NCBI GenBank assembly: GCA_030760725.1
Contig: JASWHV010000013.1
Coordinates: forward strand, 41,574,699-41,638,698
Origin: Neostapfia colusana
Lineage: Eukaryota > Streptophyta > Magnoliopsida > Poales > Poaceae
Length of the DNA: 64,000 bases
Direction of reading: 5' to 3'
A model generated the notes under the pieces. That model worked only from the letters and a program-made list of their open reading frames with translations, made no database searches and was not told the origin of the DNA. The translations under genes were made by a program, and so were the position numbers. Positions within the stretch are counted from its first letter, which is position 1; every line of letters begins with the position of its first letter. Of the stretch, positions 45,733 to 57,461 are shown piece after piece.

Positions 45733-46901
45733 ATGGCCGGAAGAGTAAAGGGTCGCAGTGCCAACCCCACCAACAACAACGATGAGGCCGGCAACCCTCA
45801 TCTTTCTGGAGGCCAAGACAGGGGTGGTCGCCGTGAAGGAGTTGATCCCATCCACCAAATGCTTGAGAATCAAAATCAGCTCATCCAGAACCTGACTCAA
45901 GTGGCGGCCAACTTGCACCAAGCTCCACCTCCACAAGCTGCACCACGCCAACCTAGGTTGAGCGAGTTTCTAGGGACTCAACCTCCGAAGTTTACAAGTG
46001 CTGCTGAACCTCTGGAGGCAGATGATTGGCTAAAGATCATTGAGAGCAAGATGAGGATTATACAATGCCAAGGGTATGAGAGGGTGCTGTTTGCCTCTCA
46101 CCAATTGCATGGACCTGCTGCTGATTGGTGGACCGCTTACGTGGCCGCCCATCATGACCCTGAGAACATCACATGGGAAGAGTTCAAGCGTAGCTTCCGC
46201 AACCATTACATACCAAGGGGTGAACTCAAAAACAAGAGGAAGGAGTTCTTGGGATTGCAGCAAGGAAACATGACTGTGAGGCAATACCTCACTAAATTCA
46301 CTCAACTATCCCGTTATGCACCACGGGACATAGAGACTGATGAGCAGAAACAGGATTGCTTCGTGGAAGGACTCACAGCAGAAATGCAGTGTGCAATGTC
46401 CTCCGACGAGTATGAAAGCTTCCAAAAGATGGTGGATAGAGCATTTGTTGTAGAAAGGAAGCTGAAGGCCTTGGAAAATGAAAACAAGAGGAAGGCGGGA
46501 TGGTCACACCAAGCTTCGAGTAGCAACACACGCCCACGTCTGATGCAGCAACCTGCAGGGCAGACGAACCGTGCTGCGGTACCCTACTCATCACCCAGAG
46601 GATACAACCCGAACTTCACGCCTCCGTCAGCACCAACACAGCCACAACGTCAGTTTGTACAGCAGCCTCGACCCACATATCAACCCCAAGACAACAAAGG
46701 CCAGGCACCTAAGGTTGGGGTGCAATGCTTTAACTGTGGTGAAGTGGGGCACTACGCCCATAAGTGCCCAAAGAAGAAGCCCGTGCAGCCGCAACAGCAG
46801 AATGTGATGCGAGGACGAGTGAACCACATGACCATGGAAGAAGCGCAAGAGGCACCCGACGTGGTAGTTGGTAAGTTTCCTGCCAATTTACACATTCAAC
46901 C
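45733..46901 (+). pseudogene. gag: TE8 gag (nearly intact)
   Basis: 411 codons open from ATG at 45733 (MAGRVKGRSANP). The capsid region (EADDWLKIIESKMRIIQC, QLHGPAADWW, EFKRSFRNHYIPRG, QLSRYAPRDI) is at residues 95-210, followed by a Gln/Pro-rich linker. The CCHC zinc knuckle CFNCGEVGHYAHKC is at 46726-46767. NHMTMEEAQEAPDVVVGKF marks the join to protease, after which a frameshift (about 46880-46900) ends the frame at 46968. Gag itself may be complete. Confidence 0.92.
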
Positions 46902-47320
46902 ATGTTGTTCGATTCTGGTGCTACCCACTCGTTCATTGCCCAAGGGTTTGTTAAGAAGCGTGATCTAGCAACAACACGAATGAACCATATGCTAGCAGTA
47001 AACTCTCCAGGTGGAGATATAAGGACAAGACAAGTGTGTCCCAAGGTGAATCTAGACATTAATGGGGTAGTATTTACTGCCAACCTCATAGTGATAGATT
47101 CACAAGGGATAGATATTATTTTGGGCATGGATTGGTTGACCAAACATAAGGGAATCATCCATTGTTCGACCAGAACGGTGAAACTAACTCACCCTAGTGG
47201 AACAAGAGTAAAGTTTATAACAATACAAGAGTCTAGGAGGGACATTAAATTAAATCAAGTTGAGGTGAAAGTGGAGGAGATCAGGATTATCAGGGAGTAT
47301 CCAGACGTTTTTTTCCGGAG
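46902..47320 (+). pseudogene. TE8 protease (frameshifted on both sides)
   Basis: The frame starts at MLFDSGATHSFIAQ, which is the catalytic DSG, not a real start. It includes AVNSPGGDI and DIILGMDWLTKHKG and ends in YPDVF. A T7 run at about 47307-47313, where five T would keep the frame, moves the frame before PEELPGMPPDREVEF. Domain content is complete, but it is expressed in a frame different from gag and RT. Confidence 0.9.
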
Positions 47321-48620
47321 GAGTTGCCAGGTATGCCTCCCGATCGTGAAGTGGAATTCGCGATTGAGCTAGTGCCTGGAACAGCTCCAATATACAAGAG
47401 ACCTTATCGAATGGACTCCAAGCAGCTGGGAGAACTCAAGGATCATTTGAGAGAGTTGACAGAGAAGGGGTACATTCGTCCTAATTCCTCACCATGGGGA
47501 GCTCCAGTGATATTTGTGCCCAAGAAGGACAGGACCCAAAGGTTATGCATAGACTACCGTGCTTTGAATGAAGTAACCATCAAGAACAAGTACCCATTAC
47601 CCCGCATTGAAGACTTGTTTGATCACTTGAGGGGAGCTTGTGTGTTCTCGAAAATTGATCTCAGGTCGGGGTACCACCAACTTAAGATAAGGCAAACTGA
47701 TATTCCCAAGACATCATTCGTATCTCGGTACGGACTGTATGAATACACAGTCATGCCTTTCGGGCTAACTAATGCCCCGGCATACTTCATGTATCTCATG
47801 AACATGGTATTCATGGAATATCTGGACAAATTTGTGGTGGTTTTCATAGATGACATTCTCGTCTTCTCCAAAGATGAAGAAGAACATGAGAAACATCTAA
47901 GGTTGGTGTTGCAAAAGCTGAGAGAACACCAACTATATGCCAAGTTGAGCAAGTGTGAGTTTTGGCTGAAGAGAGTTCCCTTCTTAGGACATATAATCTA
48001 AGAGGGAGGAATCTCCGTAGATCCCACCAAAATCGAGAATGTACAGAAGTGGAAGACCCCTGAGAATGTCGGGGAAGTTCGAAGCTTCTTAGGATTTGCT
48101 GGATACTATCGACGGTTTATCGAGGGTTTCTCCAAGATTTCGAGACCCATCACCAAACTGTTGGAGAAGGGAATCACATTCACATGGACGCCGCAGTGCG
48201 AGACGAGGTTTCAAGAGCTAAAGAAAAGATTGACAACAGCCCTAGTGCTAGTTATGCCAGATATGCAGAAGAACTTTTCGGTGTACTGCGATGCCTCTGG
48301 AAACGGGTTGGGATGTGTACTCATGCAAGAAGGGCATGTCGTGGCTTATGCATCCCGGCAGCTCCGGAAACACGAGAAGAACTATCCTACACATGACCTA
48401 GAACTAGCCGCAGTGGTACACGCGTTGAAAATTTGGTGGCACTACTTTATGGGGAAGAGGACAGAGATATATAAGGATCATAAGAGTTTAAAGTACATTT
48501 TCACAAAGCCAGATCTCAACCTCAGACAAAGGAGATGGTTAGAGCTAATAAATAACTTTGATGTGGGCATCAACTATCATCCTGGGAAAGAAAACGTCGT
48601 GGCAGATGCTTTAAGCCGGA
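47321..48620 (+). pseudogene. TE8 reverse transcriptase and RNase H (one stop)
   Basis: Frame 47324-48001: LTEKGYIRPNSSPWGAPVIF, DYRALNEVTIKNKYPLPRIED, SKIDLRSGYHQLKI, MPFGLTNAPAYFMYLMN and VVVFIDDILVFSK (both catalytic Asp). TAA at 47999-48001 stands where relatives have Ser (GHIISEGG). The same frame continues with SFLGFAGYYRRFI, then RNase H from 48161 on (VYCDASGNGLGCVLMQEG, YPTHDLELAAVVHALK, HPGKENVVADALSRK). IYKDHKSL replaces the usual IYTDHKSL. Confidence 0.91.
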
Positions 48621-50170
48621 AAGTGCAGGTCAATAGGTTGAGCTTGAAGGACATGCCTGCAGAATTGAAGGACGATGTTATAAGACTCAATCTATGCCTG
48701 GTGAATAGTGGTGAAGCCATCGCCATAGAAGTGGACTCCACACTAGAGCAAGACATACGCGAGGGGCAAAAGAATGACGAGAAGATACAAGAAATCATGC
48801 AACTCCTCAAGGAAAATAAAGCCCCTGGTTTCAGAGAGGATGAACAAGGTATGATGTGGCACGGGAAAAGAATCTGTGTGCCTGAAGTAAAGGAGATCCG
48901 TGAATTGATTTTGAAGGAGGCTCACGATTCCGACTATTCTATTCATCCTGGGAGTACGAAGATGTACCAGGACCTCAAGAGCAGGTATTGGTGGTATGAC
49001 ATGAAGCGAGATGTCACGGAATATGTTGCCCTATGTGACACATGTCAGTTGGTGAAAGCGGAGCATCAACGACCCGCGGGATTATTGCAACCACTCAAAG
49101 TGCCTGAATGGAAATGGGAAGAAATCGGTATGGATTTCATAGTGGGATTGCCTAGGACCTAATCAGGATATGATTCGATATGGGTCATCATCGACAGGCT
49201 AACCAAGGTAGCTCATTTCATCCCCGTGAAAGAAAGCTACAGCGGATCCAAATTGGCAGAGTTGTACATGTCAAGGATCGTGTGTTACCATGGAGTGCCA
49301 AAGAAGATAGTGTCGGATCGAGGGACACAGTTCACCTCAAGGTTCTGGCAGAAGTTGCATGAAACCATGGGAACCCATCTGAATTTTAGTTCTGCCCATC
49401 ATCTCCAAACTGACGGGCGGACGGAAAGAACCAATCAGATCCTTGAGGATATGCTTAGTGTGTGCGCACTCAAAAACAATCGGAGTTGGGATAAGAACTT
49501 ACCGTATGCGGAGTTCTCCTATAACAACAGCTATCAGGCTAGTATGAAGATGTCACCGTTTGAAGCTTTGTATGGGAGGAAGTGCAGAACTCCTCTATTT
49601 TGGAACCAAACGGGGGAAAGTAAAGTGTTTGGGCCCGAGGTATTACAAGAAGCCGAGGCGAAAGTGAGGGAAATCCGCAAAAACTTGAGGATAGCACAGA
49701 CACGACAAAAGAGCTATGCCAATGTACGAAGAAGAGAGCTCATTTTCAACGTGGGGGACAATGTCTACCTCAAGGTGTCCCCTATCCGAGGACTTCGTCG
49801 GTTCAAGGTGAAAGGGAAGTTATCACCTCGATACATCGGACCTTTTCAAGTTCTGGAGAGGAAAGGCGAAGTGGCGTATCAACTAGAATTACCGGCTCGC
49901 CTATCGGATGTGCATGACGTATTCCATGTGTCACAGCTCAAGAAATGTCTGAGAACACCTGAAGAGATGTTACCCATGAATGAGGTTGACGTAGCTGAGG
50001 ATCTGTCTTATGCCGAGCAACCATCCAAGATTTTGGAGACAATGGAACGCCTAACAAGAAATAAAAGAATCCGGATGTGCAAGGTGCAGTGGAAGCATCA
50101 TTCGGAAGAGGAAGCCACATGGGAGCGAGAAGACGAACTTAAGGCACAGTTTCCGGAATTGTTTTCCTAG
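48621..50170 (+). pseudogene. TE8 integrase with chromodomain (one stop)
   Basis: Same frame as RT. Zinc site: HDSDYSIHPGSTKMY and CDTCQLVKAEH. Core: MDFIVGLPRT (about 49131), VSDRGTQF (about 49312) and GRTER with 35 residues between the last two, then NNSYQASMKMSPFEALYGRKC. A TAA at 49160-49162 stands where relatives have Gln or Ser, just before SGYDSIW. The C-terminal domain has FKVKGKLSPRYIGPF. The last 35 or so codons (RMCKVQWKHHSEEEATWERED, ending FPELFS) form the chromodomain-like tail. Only one stop blocks this otherwise full-length domain. Confidence 0.92.
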
Positions 50171-50201
50171 AACCACCAATCTCGAGGACGAGATTTCTTT
50201 T

Positions 50202-50215
50202 AAGGTGGGTAGAGC
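50202..50215 (+). other. TE8 polypurine tract
   Basis: aaggtgggtagagc lies between the conserved gaggacgagatttctttt block and the LTR start at 50216. It is less pure than in TE2. Confidence 0.75.
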
Positions 50216-51786
50216 TGTAACACCCCAAAACTTGTTAAGAGGGGAATTTGAAAATTTTTGGACGTATTGCATGTGGTGCAGAAATTCATATTCAAATTAG
50301 AATTCAAATTAAACTCAAAACAGAAAAGAAAAAGAAAAATGAAAAAAAACAAACCCCCCCGGCCAGTGGGCCGAAACCCACCAGCCGGCCCACCTCACCC
50401 CGCGCCAGCAAGCAGCCGCGCGCCCTGTTTTCTTCTCATTGACGTGTGGGGCCCGCCATCTTCTTCCTCCTCACGCGCGCGCTCGGCCGACCGGGACTCC
50501 TCTCTCCCCCCGAATCAAAATCACCCCGGATACCCGCGTATCCCAGCTGAATTTCGGTTCTGGACGACTCCAGCTCGATCACAACCGAACGCCACCCTCC
50601 CCCGGCTATATAAACACCGGCATCGTCCCGATTTTCACCCGCGATCGGCTGTTTTTCCTCCCGGTGAGAACCAAAGCTCCGATCACCATTTTCTCTCGAT
50701 CTTTGCTCGGGTTCTCTGATCTAACGCGCCGATCGTGTTCCACCGCCTCCGGGGAATCACGCAGGTGCAGAAAACTCGGGGGTTTGCGCTTCAAACACAG
50801 CGCCGACGAGCATCGCCGTGAATTCACCTCGGACCTCGTTGCCGACTGCCTTCCAGGACCTCCGAGCTCAAGAAAAACCCCGAGGTGAGATCCCCGACCT
50901 CCCCTCTACCGATCTATGCTATGAAATCCCAGTTTTAGGAAGAATTGATGAAGATCCGAAGTTCTCCGGCGAGATCGCCGCCTCCCGCCGCCGCGCGCCG
51001 CCGGGCAGTGCCGCCCGCGCTCGGTCAGAGCGACGTGGCCGCTTGTGCGCCGTCTATTTTAAATCGCACGGTAGAATTGAAATCCCCGCGTACTGGTTCG
51101 ACGTTATAATCTCAGCCTTCTGTTTTAAATCGGACGGTCCATGTCAGCCCCGCGTTATAAAGGCTGGGATTCTTACGCGCTACCCCCTGGGGATCTCGGA
51201 AAATACGAGCTAGCCCCGGAAACTTCTAATCTAGCCCCTGGAACTTCAGAAATTCATGTAAATTCAATTAAAAATCAGTTTTAGCCCCTGGACTTAATAA
51301 AAATTAGCATAACCCCTCTGTTATGCATAGTTAGGCCCCTGGAAATTCTTAAAATAATAAATTAGACCCTGTAGTCGGGTGAACTTAACTTTTTAACCCT
51401 ATATGATATTTAATTTAGAAATTTGAATGTGTGACTAGGATTAAATTTAAAAGGAAATACAAACACATTGTAAATTCAAGTTTAAACTCTACTAACACAT
51501 GGAAAACTTTAGAATGAACTAAAAATAAATTTTAGGCTGAAATAAAATCTGTTTGGGTGTGTTCATGTTTATTAGTTCTAGGAACACATTTTTAGGATTA
51601 TAAATAATTTTGAAAATTGGTAAAATAGATTTAAATTAGTTCACATCAGAGGAGAAGTTCAAAAATATATTATTTAATATTTTATATCAGAACCTATTGT
51701 GTTTAGATGAGGTGTCTTACTATTTTCATAATAAAGTTCACATTTAGGCATAGGAAATAAATCTGAAAATATAGCAACTAGGTATG
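50216..51786 (+). repeat. TE8 3' LTR, first part
   Basis: It starts tgtaacaccccaaaac. A GC-rich promoter region follows (50360-51060) with a TATA box, then AT-rich sequence with repeated agcccctgga words (51200-51370). It is broken at the TE9 target duplication GTATG (51782-51786). Frames at 50258-50719 and 50818-51213 lie in the promoter region and do not resemble proteins. Confidence 0.88.
50606..50614 (+). promoter_or_regulatory. TATA box of TE8 3' LTR
   Basis: ctatataaa in the context cccccggctatataaacaccgg, about 390 bases into the LTR. This is a canonical TATA setting and a good candidate for the U3 promoter. Start of transcription would be expected about 30 bases downstream. Confidence 0.65.
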
Positions 51787-54700
51787 TGTGGGGACCACCC
51801 CGTGGTTCACCCACTCCAAGATCGCATAGGGTGGTGCCGTGCGATGCGGCACCCGACAGCACACACGAAAAGAATTAAGAACAACATACAAACTTTTATT
51901 TAATATAAAACAGCGGAAGTCTTTCTACAAAATTTACTTATACAGCGGAAGTAATATACATAAGTAGCCTCTCATCCTAACTATACCAAAGTGCAGCCGT
52001 CCAGCCCGGGGACGCTACACACTAGCAGCATGGAACCGGAGAATCACGGCGGCGTGCAGGGCTCCAGCTCGGCCGTGTACCCCGACGGGGGCATCACCTC
52101 GTCCTCGGAACCTTCCTAATAACTCTCACCTGCACACAGCTCAAAATATTGCAACCGTGAGCACGATGGCTCAGCAAGTCTTAACCGTCAACCCTAGGCA
52201 TGGAACTCTACGTGCAAGGATATGTAAGATGGGAAAAGGAATTTGCAACAAAAACACGCCTATAAGTTGATCCTTACTTTCAGTTTTATAGCAGCAGATT
52301 CATGTGCCTTAGGCAGCCCTCACATCGGAAGCCCTCACAAGAAACGCTTTCCTCCGATGTGGTGATGCCCAGAGTGGAATATAAACTTAATTAGATCTAT
52401 ATCTACGTCAATCAAGGTATTCAAGACATTAAGAGTTCAATACAGCATTTTCATTTGGCTTATTTCACTTCTTACTACGTCACAGCGCAGTGAACAAGCG
52501 GGTACTCAAATAACCGCGAGGGACGGTGATTGCAATCAAGACACACCCGGATAACACGTTGCATACACCCACTTTCAGAAGCGTGATTCCACACCCCTTC
52601 CTACTCTATTGTATGCAATAACCTTTCAAAGGCAACCCAAATGCCGAACCTGTCCATCCGTAATGGGTAGGAGGTCCCCGCGTGGAGCGTGACTGTGCCC
52701 ACTGGCAGATTTACACCTTGCTACCCTCAACCCACTCCTATTTACGGTTGGGTAAGCCTTGACACCCAGGTTAACCAATTACATCGGTTTCCTGGTTCCC
52801 ATTTGCCAGTATGCATCCGGTACTGTTCGATACTTGTCCAGCAGGGCCGCACACAGACGGTCCTCAACCGACACCAGCAGGGCTACGCACGTGAGACCTC
52901 TGCTCACTGCATCCTATCCCCCCTGCTGGGTCTCAATTTCATAACTCAAGCCATTTTATACCTCTTCTCATTCCGTGTAATAAATACTATCTCGCGAGTA
53001 GCTTCCAACCACTCGACTTCTACCGAGATCCTAAACCTTAGCGTGGCATTCTCTACTCTATAGGATTTAAAAGGCTATGCAAGTGGGGTTTCAATCACCC
53101 TAACTCTAATGCATACAATTCAACCTAGACATAAGTGATACAAATGAAAAGCTTTATAAAAGGTACTTAAGTGCAAACCAGGGCTTGCCTGGTTGCGAGT
53201 TAAAGGGGAAGTCAGCTTCTGGTGGGAGGACGTCCAAAGGCTCCGGTGCGTCCTCAACTTCGGTCACTAAATGAAATGTAACAAAATATGTATAAATATT
53301 AAGGAATTATAAGAATTAAACTTCTATTCATAGCTATTGCTATTTAGGATCCTTAATTGGCTTTGGGAATTTTACAGTGGATACTAGACTCTCTAAGGAT
53401 GACTTGAGCCAAATTTGGAGACATGTCATTGCACAATGTAGTCTTTAAAATTCCTACAAGTACAATGCTTCTCTGAAATTTGAGCCCAATTCAAGAGCTT
53501 TGACATAGCTAGAAATGGAAGATCTGAGTAGGGCAAGTCTCCATGGTTCTAACAAAATTTGTTTCACCATTTTTGGAGCTACCAACAGAGAGATATGAAT
53601 TTTTGAAGTTTAGACAGAAGTGCTGAACAGTTTCTGTTTAAATTTGAATTTCCAAATAAAGGCTGAACTTGGGAAGGTAATTTGACCTAGCAAATGAACT
53701 CCACTGAAGCCCAAATTTTTACTGGACATCAGTATCTATGAAGAGGATTTGCTGCCCAAATTTGGGAATATTTCATAAAGAATTGTTCCTGTAATAAATC
53801 CCTAAAAGATTTACTAAAAACAATTCTACAGAATTTCCCGGGCATTTTCATAGCCTAAAATTGGTTTCTCTGTGAAGTACTCCTCATGAGGAATCCAACA
53901 AAATTGGTCTCACTCTTTTTGGAGTTTTCTACACAAAGTTATGGGCTTGTAAAGATCAGCTAATTCCTGGAAGTATTTCTCTAATAGAAACTTCAAATAA
54001 TTGGGCTGGGCCCACTGTTTTAAATCGGACCAGTGAGATTTCGGCAACACCGGTGTCTACGGGGTTATTCCCGCGCAGCCGCACTGGATCCGGAGCCACA
54101 AGCCGATCCCCGCGCGTATACGGAGGCTGACCGGTGGGACCCGGCCCTCCTTCGTCTTCCTCGCGCTGCCCGCGCCTCCCGCGACGGCGCACGCCGGCGA
54201 GGCTCGCCGGGACGGGGTTCCCGTGGTCCAAACTTTGTCAAACTCGCCGCCTGTGAGTTCTACACCGTGCTGAACACGATGGTGGGGTCGGGAGCCGATG
54301 ACAACGGTCGGAAAGGTGCTTGCACCGGCGACCATGTTGAACCTTACTTCGGCGACCTCGCCCTCCCTCAACAGTGGGTCTTTCGGGCTAGGGTTTGCTA
54401 CAAAAGCACCAGTGTCCCATGGACATCCTCGACCCATAGCTCGCTCTCCCTGAAACCCACCGGAGAGTGGACCTCACCGGCGACCCGAGCCCGCAAAACT
54501 CCAGCGGCGACAAAAACTCGGTACCCGGCATCTCTACTTGCTCATTTGACCTGCTAGAACTTCGGGGAGATGCGCAAGCATGTGCTGGAGCTACTCTAAG
54601 CTCATCTAGCACGGAGCTACCCCGAGCACAACGAATTTCTTCGAAGGGTCCTCTGGTTTCTAAAGAACCGCCGGCACCAAACTTCAAAATACTCGGTACC

Positions 54701-55815
54701 GGAGCTAATAAAGCAGGAACTGGTGGAAGGGAAGGAAGAAGGGTTCCTCACGCACCTCAGGGACCTTTTGGTTGATCGGAAGAGGCCGTAAATCCGTCGG
54801 GCGACGGTGTGGCGTACAGGCGATCAACACCGGAGCTCCGAAGGAAATTCCAGCTCGTAGGCGCCAACCGCCGGTGCTGGTGTTCACTTGAGGCTTCGGG
54901 AAGCAGAAGCGAGACCTGGCGCAAGGTTCCCGTGGCTCAGCCGCGCGCGAGGCACGCCGAGTTCGCCGGGCGCCGATGAGCCGAATGGTTCTTCCGCTGG
55001 GCAGGGTTCTGAGTTCGCGAGGCTCGAGCAGAGCGTGGAGAGGCTACGGGGTCATGGGGATAGGGCAGATACTGCACTCGGCTGCCGCTATAACCGGCCA
55101 CGCGCGTGAACCGACGTCGGGGGAAGCAGCTCACTGGACAACGTCAAGCGACGGGCTGCTCAGGAGCTGGCGCGCGGTGATCACCCGAGGAGGAAATCAG
55201 TCGGTTGTTTTGCTTTGGGTGGCTGACAATTGGGCCCCACTATTTCCAATTCTTATCAAATTTTCTCTGATATTTTACCCCAGCAACTCAACATTAAAGA
55301 CTTGACTTCACCCCAAAGTCATAATTTGAATTTGCTGAATTCAAATGGTTTGAATTATGGTGTGAAATTTGGATGTGGTTTGATCATTTGAATTTGAAAA
55401 ATGAGTTTTAATTCTCCACTTTGTATTGCCTCAAAAATATAGCAAACCAGTTCCAAAATTTCCAATTTTTGGCATGGCTGGTCATTCAACGGTGGAGAAC
55501 ACATTTGTGAAACCAAATTTTCAAATTGAGGGAATCGGAATTTGAAACTGAATTTGAAATTCAGATTAGAGGGCTTCTCCTTTTAATCCCAAACAAATAT
55601 TGAAACTCCTCCAAATGAGGTGAAATTTGGAAGGGTGAATATTTGGACTATGAATATCCAAGCTGTGCATTTAGATCTCCATGTTTGGAAGTTTTGGAAA
55701 GTCTAAACCCTCACTTTGAACTTATACCATTATAATTTAAAGTTTTAATTCCCCTCATTTTTCATAAGTGTACATGAGCTGAATTTTCTTGCTACCACTT
55801 TTTGGGGATTTTACA
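51787..55815 (-). repeat. TE9 3' LTR (4029 bp)
   Basis: It begins tgtggggaccacc and ends ggggattttaca beside the polypurine tract. The hairpin is at 51833-51853 and the GC-rich core at 54030-55240. Compared with the 5' LTR it lacks about 30 bases near 53058 (present at about 60531-60560) and has a few small indels. The frames in the core are artefacts. Confidence 0.94.
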
Positions 55816-55834
55816 TCCCTACCCCCTTAAAAAG
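55816..55834 (-). other. TE9 polypurine tract
   Basis: The plus strand reads tccctacccccttaaaaag, a purine run in element sense next to the 3' LTR, with the conserved gggacgagattct block behind it. Confidence 0.87.
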
Positions 55835-55929
55835 AATCTCGTCCCGAGATTCCAAAGGAAAAGCAATGTGGGGAAAACTTTACTGGATATATGATGATAG
55901 CAAGTCCGGATAATACGTTCGTAGATAAT

Positions 55930-57461
55930 CCTCTCTTTCCCATTGTCGCCTCATCATTGGTATGGTTACTCTACAAGACCTTGTAGAACCATAAGGTCCG
56001 GTTTCTTGTGGCGCGAGTCTTTTCATCAATAATCCGGATTGGATACTCCGTGTACGTGAGGTCCGGTTGAAGAACTTCTATGTCTTCTGTGCGGATCTCA
56101 GCGGAGGGTTTGAGACACTTCCTCAGCTGAGAGATGTGGAAGACGTTGTGAATGCCTGCGAGCGACACTGGTAACTCCAGGCGATAGGCCACGGGTACGC
56201 ATCTTTCAACGATGGCGAATGGACCAATGAACCGTAGCGCAAGTTTACCCTTCACTCCGAAACGGTGAACTCCCTTCATCGGAGACACACGGACGTAAAC
56301 ATGGTCCCAGATATCGAAGTGGAGAGGGCGGCGTCTTTTATCCGCATAGCTTTTCTGATGAGATTGAGCAGCCTTAAGATTGGCTTGTATTACTCGCACT
56401 CGTTCTTCAGCTTCATTCAAAAGTTCAATGCCGTAGATAACTCGCTCGCCGGACTAGCACCAGTTGAGAGGTGTGCAACATTTCCGGCTGTAGAGAGCTT
56501 CATACGGCGCCATCTTGATGCTAGCTTGATAGCCATTGTTGTAAGAAAACTCCGCCAACGACAAATGTTCATCCCAATTCTTGTCGTGGTGGATGGCACA
56601 AGCGCGTAGCATGTATTCAAGCACTTGATTCACCCGTTCAGTTTGACCATCCGTTTGCGGGTGATACGCGGAGCTTCGGATCAGTTTGGTCCCCAACGAT
56701 GCGTGCAGCTGTTCCCAAAACCGAGAGACGAACAGCGCACCACGATCTGAAATGACAGAGCGGGGAACACCGTGCAAACATAAGATCTTTGCAATGTACA
56801 GCTCCGCATATTGCTTGGCCACGTACTTTGTATGTACGGGGATGAAATGAGACGACTTGGTTAGTCGATCGACTATTACCCAAATCGAGTCATGCTTGTG
56901 AGATGTGAGAGGTAATCCGACTATGAAGTCCATGCTGATATCCTCCCACTTCCACGCCGGAATATTCAACGGTTGCAGCTGTCCGGCTTTACGCATATGG
57001 TCGGCTTTCACCCACCGACACGTATCACATTCGGATACGTACTTTGCGATTTCTCTTTTCATCCGTGTCCACCAAAACCTTGTTTTCAGATCTTGGTACA
57101 TCTTGTTGCTGCCCGGATGAATAGAATACTTGGACAAATGAGCTTTGTCCAAGATTTTCCTCCGAAGCTTCATGTCACGGGGTACCACTATACGGTCTTT
57201 AAACCGTAGTGTACCGTTATCATCTCTTCGGAAGCATTTCATTTCGCCATTCTTCATCCTTCTCTGAATGTGCGATATTCCCACGTCTTTCTTCTGCGCT
57301 TCCATAATCTCCCCTCGTATTGTAGGGACGAGAGCAAGATTATACAATGCCCCATATGGAACCAAGTACAGATTCGGCTCCTCCTCTTCAAGTGGGGTGA
57401 TGGACAGACTGTTGACATGAGATTTGTGGATTAAGGCATCGGCAACCACGTTTTCCTTCAA
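55930..57461 (-). pseudogene. TE9 integrase with truncated chromodomain
   Basis: Frame 57461-56454 (335 codons) opens within the RNase H end (ENVVADALIHKSH) and holds the whole zinc site (HLSKYSIHPGS, CDTCRWVKADH) and core (MDFIVGLPLT, ISDRGALF, GQTER; D-35-E intact, NNGYQASIKMAPYEALYSRK). A stop after LNWC (56454) separates it from 56420-55971, which has FGVKGKLALRFIGPF and the beginning of the chromodomain (LWFYKVL), where a TAG stops it. The remaining chromodomain codons can be traced to about 55930. This is the only coding region left in TE9. Confidence 0.9.

Noticed and set aside
50258..51213. Host gene with TATA box and 5' exon at 50.2-51.2 kb
   Set aside because: The GC-rich TATA region follows directly on the TE8 polypurine tract and LTR start, so it is the LTR promoter; the frames lack a known domain and end within the LTR.
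54033..54557. 174-codon frame in the TE9 3' LTR and its partner at 61532-61987
   Set aside because: The two copies differ in where they stop, a second frame of 126 codons overlaps on the other strand, and the composition is that of the LTR core. No protein family is recognised.
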